Source of the DNA: Planctomycetota bacterium
GTDB taxonomy: Bacteria; Planctomycetota; UBA1135; GCA-002686595
Length of the DNA: 64,000 nucleotides
Assembly (NCBI GenBank): GCA_016714045.1
Contig: JADJNY010000008.1
Coordinates: 124,001 to 188,000, forward strand
Direction of reading: 5' to 3'
The notes below the pieces were generated by a model that worked only from the letters and a program-made list of their open reading frames with translations, had not been told where the DNA came from and ran no database searches. The position numbers and the translations under genes are program-made. Positions 45,669-54,135 of the stretch are shown here, one piece after another (position 1 is the stretch's first letter; each line of letters starts with the position of its first letter).

Positions 45669-46385
45669 GTGACTGGGCCGCTTTGCTTTTCGGCGGTACG
45701 CTGCGCCCTCCGCGTGAGCTCCCGCCTCGAGTCCGCCACCGACGCGTTCCTCCGCCTGCGCCTCGGCGCGGAGCGCATCGACGATCTGCCGCTCTCGACG
45801 GTCCAGCGCGCGGCGCGCAAGGCGGACTACCTCCTGGCGGACCGCTCCGTCGTGCTCGAGCTCAAGGTGCTGACGGACGCGCGCACCTCCGGGGTGCGGC
45901 GCGTGCTCGACGAGCACCGCCGACGGTTCGACGGCGCGTCGTCGAACGGCGACGAAGCTGCTTCAGGCGCTCGCGCGCGTGACGAGCTCGAGCGCCGCCT
46001 GTTCGCGGCGGTCGCGAAGAGCGTCGTGAGCTGCGCGGAGAGCGCGAACGAGCAGATCGCGGGCACGACGCGGACGTTCGGGCTCCACGCGCCGCTGGGC
46101 GTGCTCGTTTTTGCGAACGAGCGCGCCGAGCTCTCGGAGCCGCGGCTCGTCTGCGCCGCAGCGGAGCTCGCGCTCGGCGCTCGGAAGGAGCGCGGCGGCC
46201 GGGCGCTGCCGCACCTCGACCTCGTGCTCGTCGTCACGACACCTGCGGACGCGCGGGGCGCGCGCGCCGTCCACGGCGTGTCCGCGGACGACTCGCAGTA
46301 CGCGGAACGCGCGGCTTCGTTCGCGCGCTGGTTCGAAGGGGAATGGGGCTCGGGGCCGGAGTGGCCGGGCGCCGGGGAGCGTTGA
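45669..46385 (+). CDS. hypothetical protein with a possible PD-(D/E)xK-like core
   Basis: 238 residues from GTG 45669, which has AGAGGGG about 8 nt upstream; GTG 45714 (VSSRLESATDAFLRL...) is an alternative, and a TACGCT hexamer lies 11 nt before it. Near residue 50 it reads KADYLLADRSVVLELKVLTD: Asp followed after a beta turn by E-x-K, the arrangement of the PD-(D/E)xK nuclease fold, followed by a helix with conserved Arg. The rest contains a cysteine pair and HLDLVLVVTTP. Nuclease activity is a suggestion only; no family is recognised. Confidence 0.6.
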   Translation: MTGPLCFSAVRCALRVSSRLESATDAFLRLRLGAERIDDLPLSTVQRAARKADYLLADRSVVLELKVLTDARTSGVRRVLDEHRRRFDGASSNGDEAASGARARDELERRLFAAVAKSVVSCAESANEQIAGTTRTFGLHAPLGVLVFANERAELSEPRLVCAAAELALGARKERGGRALPHLDLVLVVTTPADARGARAVHGVSADDSQYAERAASFARWFEGEWGSGPEWPGAGER

Positions 46386-46582
46386 CCCTACCCCTCGCGC
46401 GCCCTGGCTCATCGCGCGAAAAGGTCAACGCAGGTTGGCGGCTCGTTGGCCCGCGGACACCTACGTCTCGCTGTGCGCCGACGCGGCGCTCGATCGGATC
46501 GACTCGAGCACGCGCGAGGCGGCGGCCCACGCAGCCCCCGATGAGGTGCGCTGCCCGAATCGACTCTCACCTGGAGATCCCC

Positions 46583-47932
46583 ATGCACTCGGACTCGGAT
46601 GTTCGTTCCTTCTTCACGGGCGCCTCGCTCGCGCTGCTCCTCGCCGCGGGCTCCCAGGCGCAGACGATCTGGTACGTGAATTCGGCTGCGCCGTCCGGCG
46701 GCGACGGCACGAGCTGGGCGACGGCGTTCGACTCGCTAGAACCCGCGATCAGCGCCGCCGTTCCCGCGGATCGCATCTGGGTCGCGGCAGGCACGTACCA
46801 TCCGACGAACCTCGCCGACCCGCTCGATCCGCGTAGCGCCCGCTTCCGGATCGCGTCGCACTTGAAGCTGTTCGGCGGTTTCAACGGGACGGAGACAGCG
46901 CTCTCGCAGCGCAACCCGGACCTGTTCGACGACACGATCCTGAGCGGGGACCTCGGCCTCCTCGGCGATCCGTCGGACAACGCCTACCGGGTCATCGAGA
47001 TGCCCACCTTCCCGGCTTCGGGGATCGCGCGTATCGACGGGTTCCGCATCACCGGCGGCAATGCGACCGAGCACGGCGGTGGGATGGTGGTCGGCATGAC
47101 GGGCATGGGCTTCAACCCCCGCGTGACGCTCGTGAGTTGCACGATCGATGGCAATCAGGCCGTGCGCGGCGGGGCGATCGCAGTCGAGAACTTCGGCGTC
47201 GTCCGGCTCGTGCGCTGCACGGTGATCGAGAACTCCGCCACGGAGCACGGCGGCGCGATCTACAGCTACTCGGGCGGCGTGCAGGCCGTGAACTCGCGCT
47301 TCTCCTACAACACCGCTGGCGGCGACGGCGGCGCCCTGTGGGCCGACTCGTCGGGCATCGACTGGATCGAGTACGCGAACTGCCTGTTCGTCTCGAACGA
47401 GGCCGACCGCGGTGGCGCTGCGTTCCTCAAGGGCGGCAACTCGACCTCGGGGGTCGGCTCTTGGTTCAACTGCACGCTCGTCCTGAACCAGGCGCTCACG
47501 AGCGGCGGCGCGCTGTACGCGATCACGACCACTCCCGCTGCGGCGAACGCGCACGTCTACAACAGTGTCCTGTGGAACAACACGGCCCCGTCCGATCCGA
47601 CGATCTTCGGCGCAGGCCTCGACGTGCGCTTCAGCGACGTACAGGGCGGCTACACGGGCCTCGGCAACCTGAACGTGGATCCTCAGTTCACGGGGAGCGT
47701 GCGGCCGGCGACCGGTTCACCGGTGAACGACGCTGGGAGCAACTCGCTCATCCCGAACGACTTCCTGGACCTGGACGGGGACGGCAATACGACGGAGCCG
47801 CTGCCGCGCGACATGCTCGAAGCCGCTCGCCGCGCGAACGACCCGATGGCACCGAACACGGGCGAGGGATCGTCGCCCATCGTCGACATGGGCGCCTACG
47901 AACGCTCGATCTCCGGCACGACGCCTCCGTGA
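46583..47932 (+). CDS. secreted right-handed beta-helix protein
   Basis: 449 residues; GGAG at 46573-46576 is 6 nt before ATG 46583. Signal peptide FFTGASLALLLAAGSQAQ. IWYVNSAAPSGGDGTSWATAF and ADRIWVAAGTYHPT start the solenoid, DPRSARFRI...LFGGFNGTETALSQRN follows, then coils with GGAI/GGALY and SxF/CTV turns (EHGGAIYSYSGG, GGDGGALWADSSG). Ends VDMGAYERSIS. Parallel to the lipoprotein at 3309-5366 almost block for block over the first 120 residues, but with a cleavable signal instead of a lipobox. Likely surface or secreted; polysaccharide interaction is inferred from the fold. Confidence 0.8.
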   Translation: MHSDSDVRSFFTGASLALLLAAGSQAQTIWYVNSAAPSGGDGTSWATAFDSLEPAISAAVPADRIWVAAGTYHPTNLADPLDPRSARFRIASHLKLFGGFNGTETALSQRNPDLFDDTILSGDLGLLGDPSDNAYRVIEMPTFPASGIARIDGFRITGGNATEHGGGMVVGMTGMGFNPRVTLVSCTIDGNQAVRGGAIAVENFGVVRLVRCTVIENSATEHGGAIYSYSGGVQAVNSRFSYNTAGGDGGALWADSSGIDWIEYANCLFVSNEADRGGAAFLKGGNSTSGVGSWFNCTLVLNQALTSGGALYAITTTPAAANAHVYNSVLWNNTAPSDPTIFGAGLDVRFSDVQGGYTGLGNLNVDPQFTGSVRPATGSPVNDAGSNSLIPNDFLDLDGDGNTTEPLPRDMLEAARRANDPMAPNTGEGSSPIVDMGAYERSISGTTPP

Positions 47933-48103
47933 TCGGGAGCGGCGCGCCCTCTCGCGGCTCCGGTCCTTCACGGGCCGGGGCCTGCTCGAGTTGAGGGGGT
48001 GCCCGCCCCCGCGCGAGTGGCGCACACTCGGCGGCGACGATCGGCGCGGCCGGCCCAAGCGGGACGAGAGCCGGGCCCCTCGAGCTTCGTCGCGACCCCG
48101 TGA

Positions 48104-48109
48104 TAGTCT
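48104..48109 (+). promoter_or_regulatory. candidate -10 element TAGTCT
   Basis: tgaTAGTCTccc, 34 nt upstream of ATG 48144. Confidence 0.4.
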
Positions 48110-48143
48110 CCCGGGGGAGGTGGAGGGAGCGCTCCACGCCGCC

Positions 48144-49127
48144 ATGCGTCCCTTCAACCCCGGTTGGATCGATCCCTTCCTCGCGCGCTCGGACGCGTTC
48201 CCGCGGCCGCGCTGGAAGGAGATCGACGCGTTCCTGGCGGAACGCGCGCCCGAGAGCGAGTGGCCGAGCCTCTACGACAGCGCCGCGCGCGAATGGGCGG
48301 TCGCGACGTGCGCGGCGCTCGGGGATGGTTACGAAACCAGCGAGTCACGGGAGTTTCTTTTCGTGTCGCCGTTCGCGAAGCCCGTCTTCGAGGCGCGCCA
48401 CGCCTTCGCCGAGCGCTGTCGCCGGCGGATCCTCGAGGAGCTGCTGCCCGGGATCGCGCGCGTGTGGGGCTTCGGGAAGCACGTCGCGTTCGTGTTCCGC
48501 GACGTCGAAACCTACTACTCCTACGTCGCGCCCTTCTACCCAGAGCCGGGCGCGTTCGCGGCGAGCGCCGGGATGTTCCTTGGTGCGTGGTCCGCGGAAC
48601 ATCCCCATGGGTACGGCCACTTCGTGCTGCGCGCCGGGGACCTGAAGCAGCTCGACCACGCGCTCGCGCACGAACTCGTGCACAACCTCCTCGCGTCACT
48701 GCCGCTCCCGCTGTGGCTCGACGAGGGGCTCGCAACGAGCCTCGATGCGCAGCTCGCGCATGGCCCGCCGCTCGTCGTGCGGCGCGAGGACCTCGACGAA
48801 CACCGCGCGACCTGGGGCGCGGGCGGCATCCAGGAGTTCTGGTCCGGGCGCGCGTGGGAGCATCCGGACGATCGCAACCGTCTCGCGTACCAGCTCGCGC
48901 AGATGGCCGTCCGCGCGCTCGCGAAGGAGTACGCGAGCTTCCGCGCCTTCGTGCTGCGCGCGCACCGCGAGGACGGCGGCGAGCACGCAGCGCGCGAGGT
49001 GTACGGACGGAGCCTCGGCGAACTCGTCGGGCAGATGCTTGGCCCGGGCGAGTGGGCGCCCGAGCCTCGCGTGTGGTCCGCGGAGGACGCGCGAGCGCCG
49101 GAGTCCGCTCCGGTGGCGCCGGGCTGA
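48144..49127 (+). CDS. cytoplasmic HExxH zinc-peptidase-like protein
   Basis: 327 residues from ATG 48144; the open frame extends upstream but has no start with better support, and the -10-like element at 48104 fits this start. No signal peptide. Near residue 170 it reads DHALAHELVHNLLAS...LWLDEGLATSLD: HELVH supplies two zinc ligands and the Glu of DEGLA, about 20 residues on, the third, the gluzincin pattern. N-terminal 150 residues are mixed alpha/beta. No sequence family is recognised, and no partner is evident; a housekeeping or processing peptidase is inference. Confidence 0.7.
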   Translation: MRPFNPGWIDPFLARSDAFPRPRWKEIDAFLAERAPESEWPSLYDSAAREWAVATCAALGDGYETSESREFLFVSPFAKPVFEARHAFAERCRRRILEELLPGIARVWGFGKHVAFVFRDVETYYSYVAPFYPEPGAFAASAGMFLGAWSAEHPHGYGHFVLRAGDLKQLDHALAHELVHNLLASLPLPLWLDEGLATSLDAQLAHGPPLVVRREDLDEHRATWGAGGIQEFWSGRAWEHPDDRNRLAYQLAQMAVRALAKEYASFRAFVLRAHREDGGEHAAREVYGRSLGELVGQMLGPGEWAPEPRVWSAEDARAPESAPVAPG

Positions 49128-49428
49128 ACTCGCGGTGCGAGCGGTGGGTGAGGAGAGCGATGGAATCCGCGCCTGGCCCGCGATGACACGGTGGGACGAA
49201 GGTTGGAGCGGCTCGACGCGAAGCGTGACTCACCGTGCTCGTGCATAGGAACTCGACTCCTTGCGAGGAATGGTTTGCCGAGCGGGACGCTGGGACGTGG
49301 AGCTCGGAAGCGGGCCGGGAACGAGCTTGCGACCGGGCTGGAATCTCTGCCTGGGCGCCCCCAGCGGGAGGAACGGCGACGCTGTTCATTTGGCTTCGTT
49401 GTTCATCCGGAATGAACATCGTACGATA
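49128..49428 (+). other. intergenic region ahead of the AbiEi/AbiEii pair
   Basis: 301 bases whose base composition becomes visibly less GC-rich towards the end. Its last 50 bases hold the nested inverted repeat at 49382-49436. No gene seen. Confidence 0.45.
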
Positions 49429-49436
49429 ATGAACAG
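49382..49436 (+). promoter_or_regulatory. nested inverted repeats (GTTCAT/ATGAAC) over the AbiEi start
   Basis: CTGTTCATT (49382-49390) is the exact reverse complement of AATGAACAG (49428-49436), and TGTTCAT (49400-49406) of ATGAACA (49412-49418). Both dyads share one centre, base 49409. The last copy contains the start codon ATG 49429. Four half-sites in this symmetry fit an operator bound cooperatively by a dimer, and would cover promoter and start, as expected for autoregulation by an AbiEi-type antitoxin. Confidence 0.6.
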
Positions 49437-50517
49437 ACGCAGGCCGAGCATGCCCCGCCGCCCCCAACGACTGGCTCCCACCCCCGCTTGGTTCGGCCCG
49501 TTCGTCGAGCTGTTCACCCGACTCGGACTCCAGGTCGAGAAGGTCGCGATGGAGGCCCGCGCGGGGACGGACGCAGTCCGAGCCGACGCCGTGATCACGC
49601 TGCGCGGACCGAAAGACCGGGCCGAGTGGGCGTGCGAACACAAGACCCGACTCGAACGCGCCACGCTGGGGCCGACGATCCATCACTTGGTGCGGTTGCG
49701 CGAGCAGGTGGGGCGCGCGCTGCTGCTCACGGAGCACGTCACGCCGCCGATCGCCGACGAACTCCGCGCGCAGGGACTCGGGTTCGTCGATCTGGCGGGG
49801 AACGCCTTCCTCCAGGACGAGGGACTCCTCGTGTGGGTGACGGGGCGACCGCGCGTCGCTCGCGCCGGAGTCGAACGTCGTGCGCTCCACGCGGCGGGTA
49901 CGAAGCTCCTGTGCGTGCTCCTCCATCAGCGGCGTCACGAAGGGACGCTACGCGACCTGGCCGACGAGGCGGGCATCGCGCTCGGCGGCGTTGCGAGGAT
50001 CTTGCGCGAGTTCGAACGGCGAGCCTGGATCCGCCGGGTGAAGGACGGATTCGAGATGCAGGACCCCGACGCGATGCTCAAGCGCTGGGACGAGGGGTAT
50101 GCCGACACGCTCCGGCCGAAGCTGTTCGAGACGAACTGCCGACGGAGGCCGGGGGGCCCCCTCGAACGGATCGCAGAGACCATCGCCAAGGCGGAGCTGG
50201 GGGAGAAGATCCTCGTCGGTGGTGAGTTGGGCGCTGCACTGCTCACGAAGTACCTGAGACCGGAGACTGCGACGCTGCACCTCGACGGCATCGAACCGAA
50301 GGACGCGATGCGAGCTCTCGATCTCGTCCCGGATCCCGAAGGCGACGTCGCCCTCGTTCGAGCGTTCGGGCGCGTCGATGTCGGCACCGCGAGGAAGACG
50401 GCGGCGCTCGCCGATCCGCTCTGGATCCACGCCGAACTCCTGCTGCGTCCGGACGACCGCCTGCGCGACGTCGCGGAGAAGGTGCGCATCGACCACGTCG
50501 AACCGCGATGGAAGTGA
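49429..50517 (+). CDS. AbiEi-like antitoxin/transcriptional regulator (type IV TA)
   Basis: 362 residues from ATG 49429. Residues about 15-140 contain VRADAVITLRG...AEWACEHKTRL, an acidic-then-ExK pattern, and LGFVDLAGNAFLQDEG, the (D)xAGNxxL motif I associate with AbiEi-type proteins. Residues about 150-200 form a winged helix (LCVLLHQRRHEGTLRDLADEAGIALGGVARILREFE). The C-terminal 160 residues are mixed alpha/beta as in AbiEi effectors. It overlaps the downstream nucleotidyltransferase by 10 nt. In type IV systems the AbiEi protein represses the operon and neutralises the AbiEii toxin. No ribosome site is visible; the start lies inside the inverted repeat. Confidence 0.7.
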   Translation: MNRRRPSMPRRPQRLAPTPAWFGPFVELFTRLGLQVEKVAMEARAGTDAVRADAVITLRGPKDRAEWACEHKTRLERATLGPTIHHLVRLREQVGRALLLTEHVTPPIADELRAQGLGFVDLAGNAFLQDEGLLVWVTGRPRVARAGVERRALHAAGTKLLCVLLHQRRHEGTLRDLADEAGIALGGVARILREFERRAWIRRVKDGFEMQDPDAMLKRWDEGYADTLRPKLFETNCRRRPGGPLERIAETIAKAELGEKILVGGELGAALLTKYLRPETATLHLDGIEPKDAMRALDLVPDPEGDVALVRAFGRVDVGTARKTAALADPLWIHAELLLRPDDRLRDVAEKVRIDHVEPRWK

Positions 50518-51373
50518 AGCTCGCTCGTGCCGACCTGGAGCTGCTGCGCGACTTCCTCGCGGCGATGGATGCGGCGCGGGCGACGTGCTTCCTCGTCGGG
50601 GCCGGGGCGCGCGTGCTGTCCTTCGACCATCGGTGGAGCTTGCGAGGGCGCGCACGACGCTGGACTGGGACTTCGCGGTCCACGCGGAGAGCTGGGAGCA
50701 TTGGTCCGAACTGACGTCGCATCTACTCGTGGGGAACCCGCCGAACTTCACGCGCGGCCGAGCGCCTCACCGGTTCCTTCATCGAGGCGGTTCGATCCTC
50801 GACCTCGTGCCGTACGGCGGCCTCGAAGCGCCGACGGGGGAGATCCTCTGGCCTGATCGCACGCGGATGACGGTGCACGGTTTTCGCTCGTCGGCAGGCA
50901 CCCGCGAGTCGATCGAGGTCGGGGCAGGCCTCGTCGTCCCCGTCGCCGCCGTCGCGAGCCTCGCGCTCCTGAAGCTGCACGCCTACCGAGATCGACGCGC
51001 GCGCGGTGAGCGGAAGGACATCCGCGACTTCGACTGGTTCCTGCGTCACTACGAAGCGGCGGGAAACGAGGATCGAGTGTTCGTGGAGCTGGTTGAGGTC
51101 GTGCGCGACGGACGGATCGAGATTCGGAATGCAGGCGCGGCGCTGCTCGGTGTCGATGTCGCACGGAGCCATGCGCACAGCGCGATCGATCCGGCCCGGC
51201 CGCTGCTCGTCGAAGCGCGCGAGCCATGGTCGCGGATCATCGCAGACCTGCTCGTGGGGAGCGCCGGAGCCGACGACGAGCCACACGATCGTCGAGCTCG
51301 AGAAACGTCGGCACGTTTCGGCGCATTCGAACTCGGGTTGTCGCTCAGGGAGGGAACCGGAGCGAGCGCGTGA
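50508..51373 (+). CDS. AbiEii-like nucleotidyltransferase toxin (one frame change)
   Basis: ATG 50508 (10-nt overlap with AbiEi) begins MEVKLARADLELLRDFLAAMD...FLVGAGARVL, the glycine loop of the NTase fold. The catalytic Asp pair is in the adjacent frame: ARTTLDWDFAV. Restoring one base near 50645-50660 joins the two. Further on, SLALLKLHAYRDRRARGERKDIRDFDWFLRHYE carries the conserved Lys and D-rich helix of AbiEii proteins. About 288 residues when joined. AbiEii-type enzymes transfer nucleotides onto target RNA or protein and stop growth. As read, the toxin would be cut short at residue 68 and inactive; either a sequencing indel or a genuinely disarmed toxin. Confidence 0.65.
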
Positions 51374-51765
51374 ACGGGGCTGGACGGCGGCCATTCGGCG
51401 ACCGTTCGCTCACGCAGGCCGCGCACAGGTCCGCACGTGCCGGACGCGTTCCGCACGCCAGGACTCTCATGGCAGCTCGCTGAGAGGCGCCGCGGTCGTG
51501 CGAGCGACGCGCCACCCGGGAAGCTCAGCGGGGCCCTTTTTGGAGAGCGTAGGCCGCAGGCAGCCGGCCCCTTAGGCACGGAGCATCGAGACAACCGGGG
51601 TCGCGCTCGATCCACCGAGCGGGACGACGCGAACTCTCGACGCACTCGTCGCGCATCGTCGCCGCAGGTCGCGCCGCGTGGGGGACTTCCGCCCGCTCCC
51701 ATCGCGTCGCACGCACACTCACCTCACCGATCCAGGTCGCGCTCGCTCGCGCGTTCGGAGAGCAG
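51374..51765. other. 392-base gap between the TA pair and tRNA-Asn
   Basis: Open frames here are low in sense and cross the tRNA gene. No credible gene, repeat or clear terminator seen. Confidence 0.45.
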
Positions 51766-51840
51766 TGGCTCCCCGGGTAGGGCTCGAACCTACAACAACC
51801 CGGTTAACAGCCGGGTGCTCTACCATTGAGCTACCGGGGA
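51766..51840 (-). tRNA. tRNA-Asn (anticodon GTT), CCA encoded
   Basis: Minus strand: acceptor TCCCCGG pairs with CCGGGGA; D arm GCTC...GAGC; anticodon arm CCCGG-CTGTTAA-CCGGG with anticodon GTT; variable loop TTGTT; T arm GTAGG-TTCGAGC-CCTAC; discriminator G and an encoded CCA (51766-51768). A complete cloverleaf. Confidence 0.95.
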
Positions 51841-51958
51841 TCGAAGGCGCACAAGGGTACCCCTCGAGGGGGGCAAGTCAAGCCTCGCGCTTGGCCCTGT
51901 ATCGGTCGCTGCGCGCGCCGTTCCTGAGCCTGGGAAGACGTTGCCCGCTCGCGCGCGC

Positions 51959-52933
51959 TCACCGACCGTCGACGAGCTCCGCGAGTGCCCCGCGGTCGAG
52001 CACGAGCGGCGTCCTCCGAACGTTTTTCAGCGTGAACGCGTGCACGAAGCGCTCGGCCGCGGCCGGCTCCGCGTCGGGGAGGCCCGAGCGTCGCGCGACC
52101 CACGCGACGACCCGCTCCGCCGGCACGCCGCGCGTTCGCAGCTCGGAGAGCGACAGGTCGTCGCTGCGCTTCGCGAGGCGCCGACCGCCCTCGTCGACGA
52201 CGAGCGGAACGTGGTGCCACGCAGGATGGGGGAGGCCGAGCGCGCGCTGAAGGAGCCACTGCCGCGCCGTGCTCGAGAGCAGGTCGTCCCCGCGCACGAC
52301 GACCGTGACACCGGCTCGGCCGTCGTCGACGACGACCGCGAGCTGGTACGCGGCCGCGCCCGCGCGGCGCGCGATGGGGAAGTCGCCGACCTCGCTCCAC
52401 GGATCGGATGCGAACGGGCCCGCGAACGCGTCGACGAGCTCGATCCGGCCCGGCTCGACGACGAGCCGCGCCGCCGCGGGCTTGCCAGTCGCGCGTTCCG
52501 CCTCGGCGAGGGTGGGCCACTTTCCGCGGCACGTGCCCGGATAGCGGCCCTTCTCCTGGCCGGGGTGGGGCGCGCTCTGCGCGGCCTCGATCTCCTTGCG
52601 CGAGCACACGCACGGGTACGCGAGCCCGCGCGCGACGAGCTCCGTCACCGCCGCGTCGATCTCCGCCGTGCCTTGTGATTGCACGATCGTCGGACCGTCC
52701 CAGTCGAGTCCGAGCCACGCGAGGTCGCGCACGCACTGCTCCGCCATCCCGGGCTTCACGCGGTCCCCGTCGAGGTCCTCGAGGCGCAGCACGATCCGGC
52801 CGCCGCTCGCGCGCGCGTGCCACCACGCGAGCAGGAAGGAGCGCGCGTGGCCGACGTGGAGGAGGCCCGTCGGGCTCGGCGCGAGCCGGCCGACGCTCGG
52901 GCGCGGGAGGTCGTCGATCGACGGCGTGTCCAT
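51959..52933 (-). CDS. gluQ: glutamyl-Q tRNA(Asp) synthetase
   Basis: 324 residues from ATG 52933. It is a GluRS catalytic core without anticodon-binding domain: RLAPSPTGLLHVGHARS (HIGH-type), DGDRVKPG, CVCSRKEI with YPGTCR as zinc ligands, and GGRRLAKRSDD (KMSKS-type), all as in GluQRS/YadB. The enzyme activates Glu and attaches it to the queuosine at position 34 of tRNA-Asp. Length is normal for the family. It stands just upstream (same strand) of tRNA-Asn, also a queuosine-bearing tRNA type. Few alternatives: a discriminating GluRS would be about 150 residues longer. Confidence 0.9.
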   Translation of the reverse strand: MDTPSIDDLPRPSVGRLAPSPTGLLHVGHARSFLLAWWHARASGGRIVLRLEDLDGDRVKPGMAEQCVRDLAWLGLDWDGPTIVQSQGTAEIDAAVTELVARGLAYPCVCSRKEIEAAQSAPHPGQEKGRYPGTCRGKWPTLAEAERATGKPAAARLVVEPGRIELVDAFAGPFASDPWSEVGDFPIARRAGAAAYQLAVVVDDGRAGVTVVVRGDDLLSSTARQWLLQRALGLPHPAWHHVPLVVDEGGRRLAKRSDDLSLSELRTRGVPAERVVAWVARRSGLPDAEPAAAERFVHAFTLKNVRRTPLVLDRGALAELVDGR

Positions 52934-53002
52934 CGCGCGAGAGCGTGCCGGAGCGCACCGCCGTCTGTCGAGAGGCCGACGCAGGGCGTCCGGTGCCGCG
53001 GC

Positions 53003-53308
53003 TCACCCGCGGAGGCCGCCGACGAGGCCCTTCACGAAGGCGCTCGCGTCGCTCCCGGGCCGCAGGGCGCGCAGGGCGAGCGGGACCAGCTTGGCGAGCG
53101 CTCCGCTCACCAGCGGGGCGACCGCGAACCCGGCCGCGAGGGCGGCGGCGACCGAGCACCAAGGGTGTTCCTTCACGATGCGATCGACGCGCGTCGCGCG
53201 ACGCAGGTCCACCGCGAAGGCGGTCGCGGACGTCTGCAGGCCGGACCAGGCGCGCGCCTCTTCCGCGTCGAACAGCTCGTCGAGCGTTTTCGGTCTAGGT
53301 GTGCTCAT
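53003..53308 (-). CDS. small membrane-associated protein, third gene of YqjD/YqjE-like operon
   Basis: 101 residues. Polar N-terminus with DELFDAEEARAWSGLQ, then one or two hydrophobic segments (CSVAAALAAGFAVAPLVSG, LVPLALRALRPG). Its start overlaps the end of the holin-family gene by 14 nt. In enterobacteria the third gene of this set (YqjK) is also a short membrane protein; sequence identity cannot be claimed. Confidence 0.6.
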   Translation of the reverse strand: MSTPRPKTLDELFDAEEARAWSGLQTSATAFAVDLRRATRVDRIVKEHPWCSVAAALAAGFAVAPLVSGALAKLVPLALRALRPGSDASAFVKGLVGGLRG

Positions 53309-53780
53309 GGCCGTACTCCCGGAGCTTCCTCGCGAGCTCGCGCCGCTCGAACGCGCGCCACAGGAGGGCGCCGGCCGCGACCGTGCCGCCGAGGAGCAGC
53401 CCGCCCGCGCCGAGCTCGCCCAGCCACGGACGATCCCCCGCGAGCGCTCCGAGCGTGCCCGCGAGACCGCGCGCGAGGAGCACGGCCCCGTAGGTGGAAA
53501 CGACCGAGGTCACGAGGAGCGCGAGCACGGCCGCGATCCCGAGGGCGAGCTTCCGGCGGAGGTGGTGCTCCGCGCGATCGACGCGCACACGGGCGAGACG
53601 GGCGAGGTGCGTCCCGACGTCGGCGAGGTGTCGCGCGAATTCGGGCGGCCCCGTGTCCGCTGAGTCCGCGTGAGCGGGCGCGTGTTCCGCGGGCGCCGCT
53701 CCCTCGAGAGCCTTTCCGTCTAGCGAAGGGCTACCGTTCACTCGGGAACGCACCTCGTCCGTCTCGATTCGTGACTGCAT
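53295..53780 (-). CDS. phage-holin-family-like (YqjE-type) membrane protein
   Basis: 161 residues from ATG 53780. Residues 35-80 are amphipathic (EFARHLADVGTHLARLARVRVDRAEHHL), then two membrane spans separated by a short Gly turn (ALGIAAVLALLVTSVVSTYGAVLLARGL; LGAGGLLLGGTVAAGALLW), and a charged tail. This layout fits the holin-X/YqjE superfamily of cellular membrane proteins rather than a phage holin. Sits between a DUF883 gene and a small membrane protein gene, matching the yqjD-yqjE-yqjK order in proteobacteria, which is stress-induced there. Confidence 0.65.
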   Translation of the reverse strand: MQSRIETDEVRSRVNGSPSLDGKALEGAAPAEHAPAHADSADTGPPEFARHLADVGTHLARLARVRVDRAEHHLRRKLALGIAAVLALLVTSVVSTYGAVLLARGLAGTLGALAGDRPWLGELGAGGLLLGGTVAAGALLWRAFERRELARKLREYGHEHT

Positions 53781-53874
53781 GGCCTTCGTTCCTCGTGCCT
53801 CGGTCCGCGCGGGACGGTCGCGATCGACGCGGCCCGCGCGCGATGCTCGCTCCAGCCTCACGGCTGGAGCGCGC

Positions 53875-54135
53875 TCAACGCCGGCGTCCCAGGAGCCAGC
53901 CGATCGCGAGGCCCGCGCCGGCTGCGATCAGGAGCGACTGGACGGGCTTCTCGCGGACGTAGTTCTCGAAGCGATCCTCGGCGCGGACGAGGCGTTCCTT
54001 TCCGCGCGCGAGCGCACCCTGCATGCGCTCCTTCTCGTTCACCGCGACTTCGCTCAACGACTCCTTGATCACCGCGAGGTTCTCGGGCGTCGTGCGGCGC
54101 GGAGCGAGGACGTCGGGTGTGGTGCTCGTGTTCAT
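53875..54135 (-). CDS. DUF883 (ElaB/YqjD-type) inner-membrane protein
   Basis: 86 residues from ATG 54135, set by AAGGAG 6 nt upstream. Soluble helical part LAVIKESLSEVAVNEKERMQGALARGKERLVRAEDRFENYV, then a C-terminal tail anchor KPVQSLLIAAGAGLAIGWLLGRRR with the GxxxGWLLGRR ending typical of ElaB/YqjD. In E. coli such proteins are tail-anchored and bind ribosomes in stationary phase. Head of a three-gene minus-strand operon (gap 94 nt to the holin-like gene). Confidence in family is good, in role moderate. Confidence 0.78.
   Translation of the reverse strand: MNTSTTPDVLAPRRTTPENLAVIKESLSEVAVNEKERMQGALARGKERLVRAEDRFENYVREKPVQSLLIAAGAGLAIGWLLGRRR

Noticed and set aside
53295..53780. Prophage holin
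   Set aside because: No phage genes nearby; context with DUF883 indicates a cellular YqjE-type protein.
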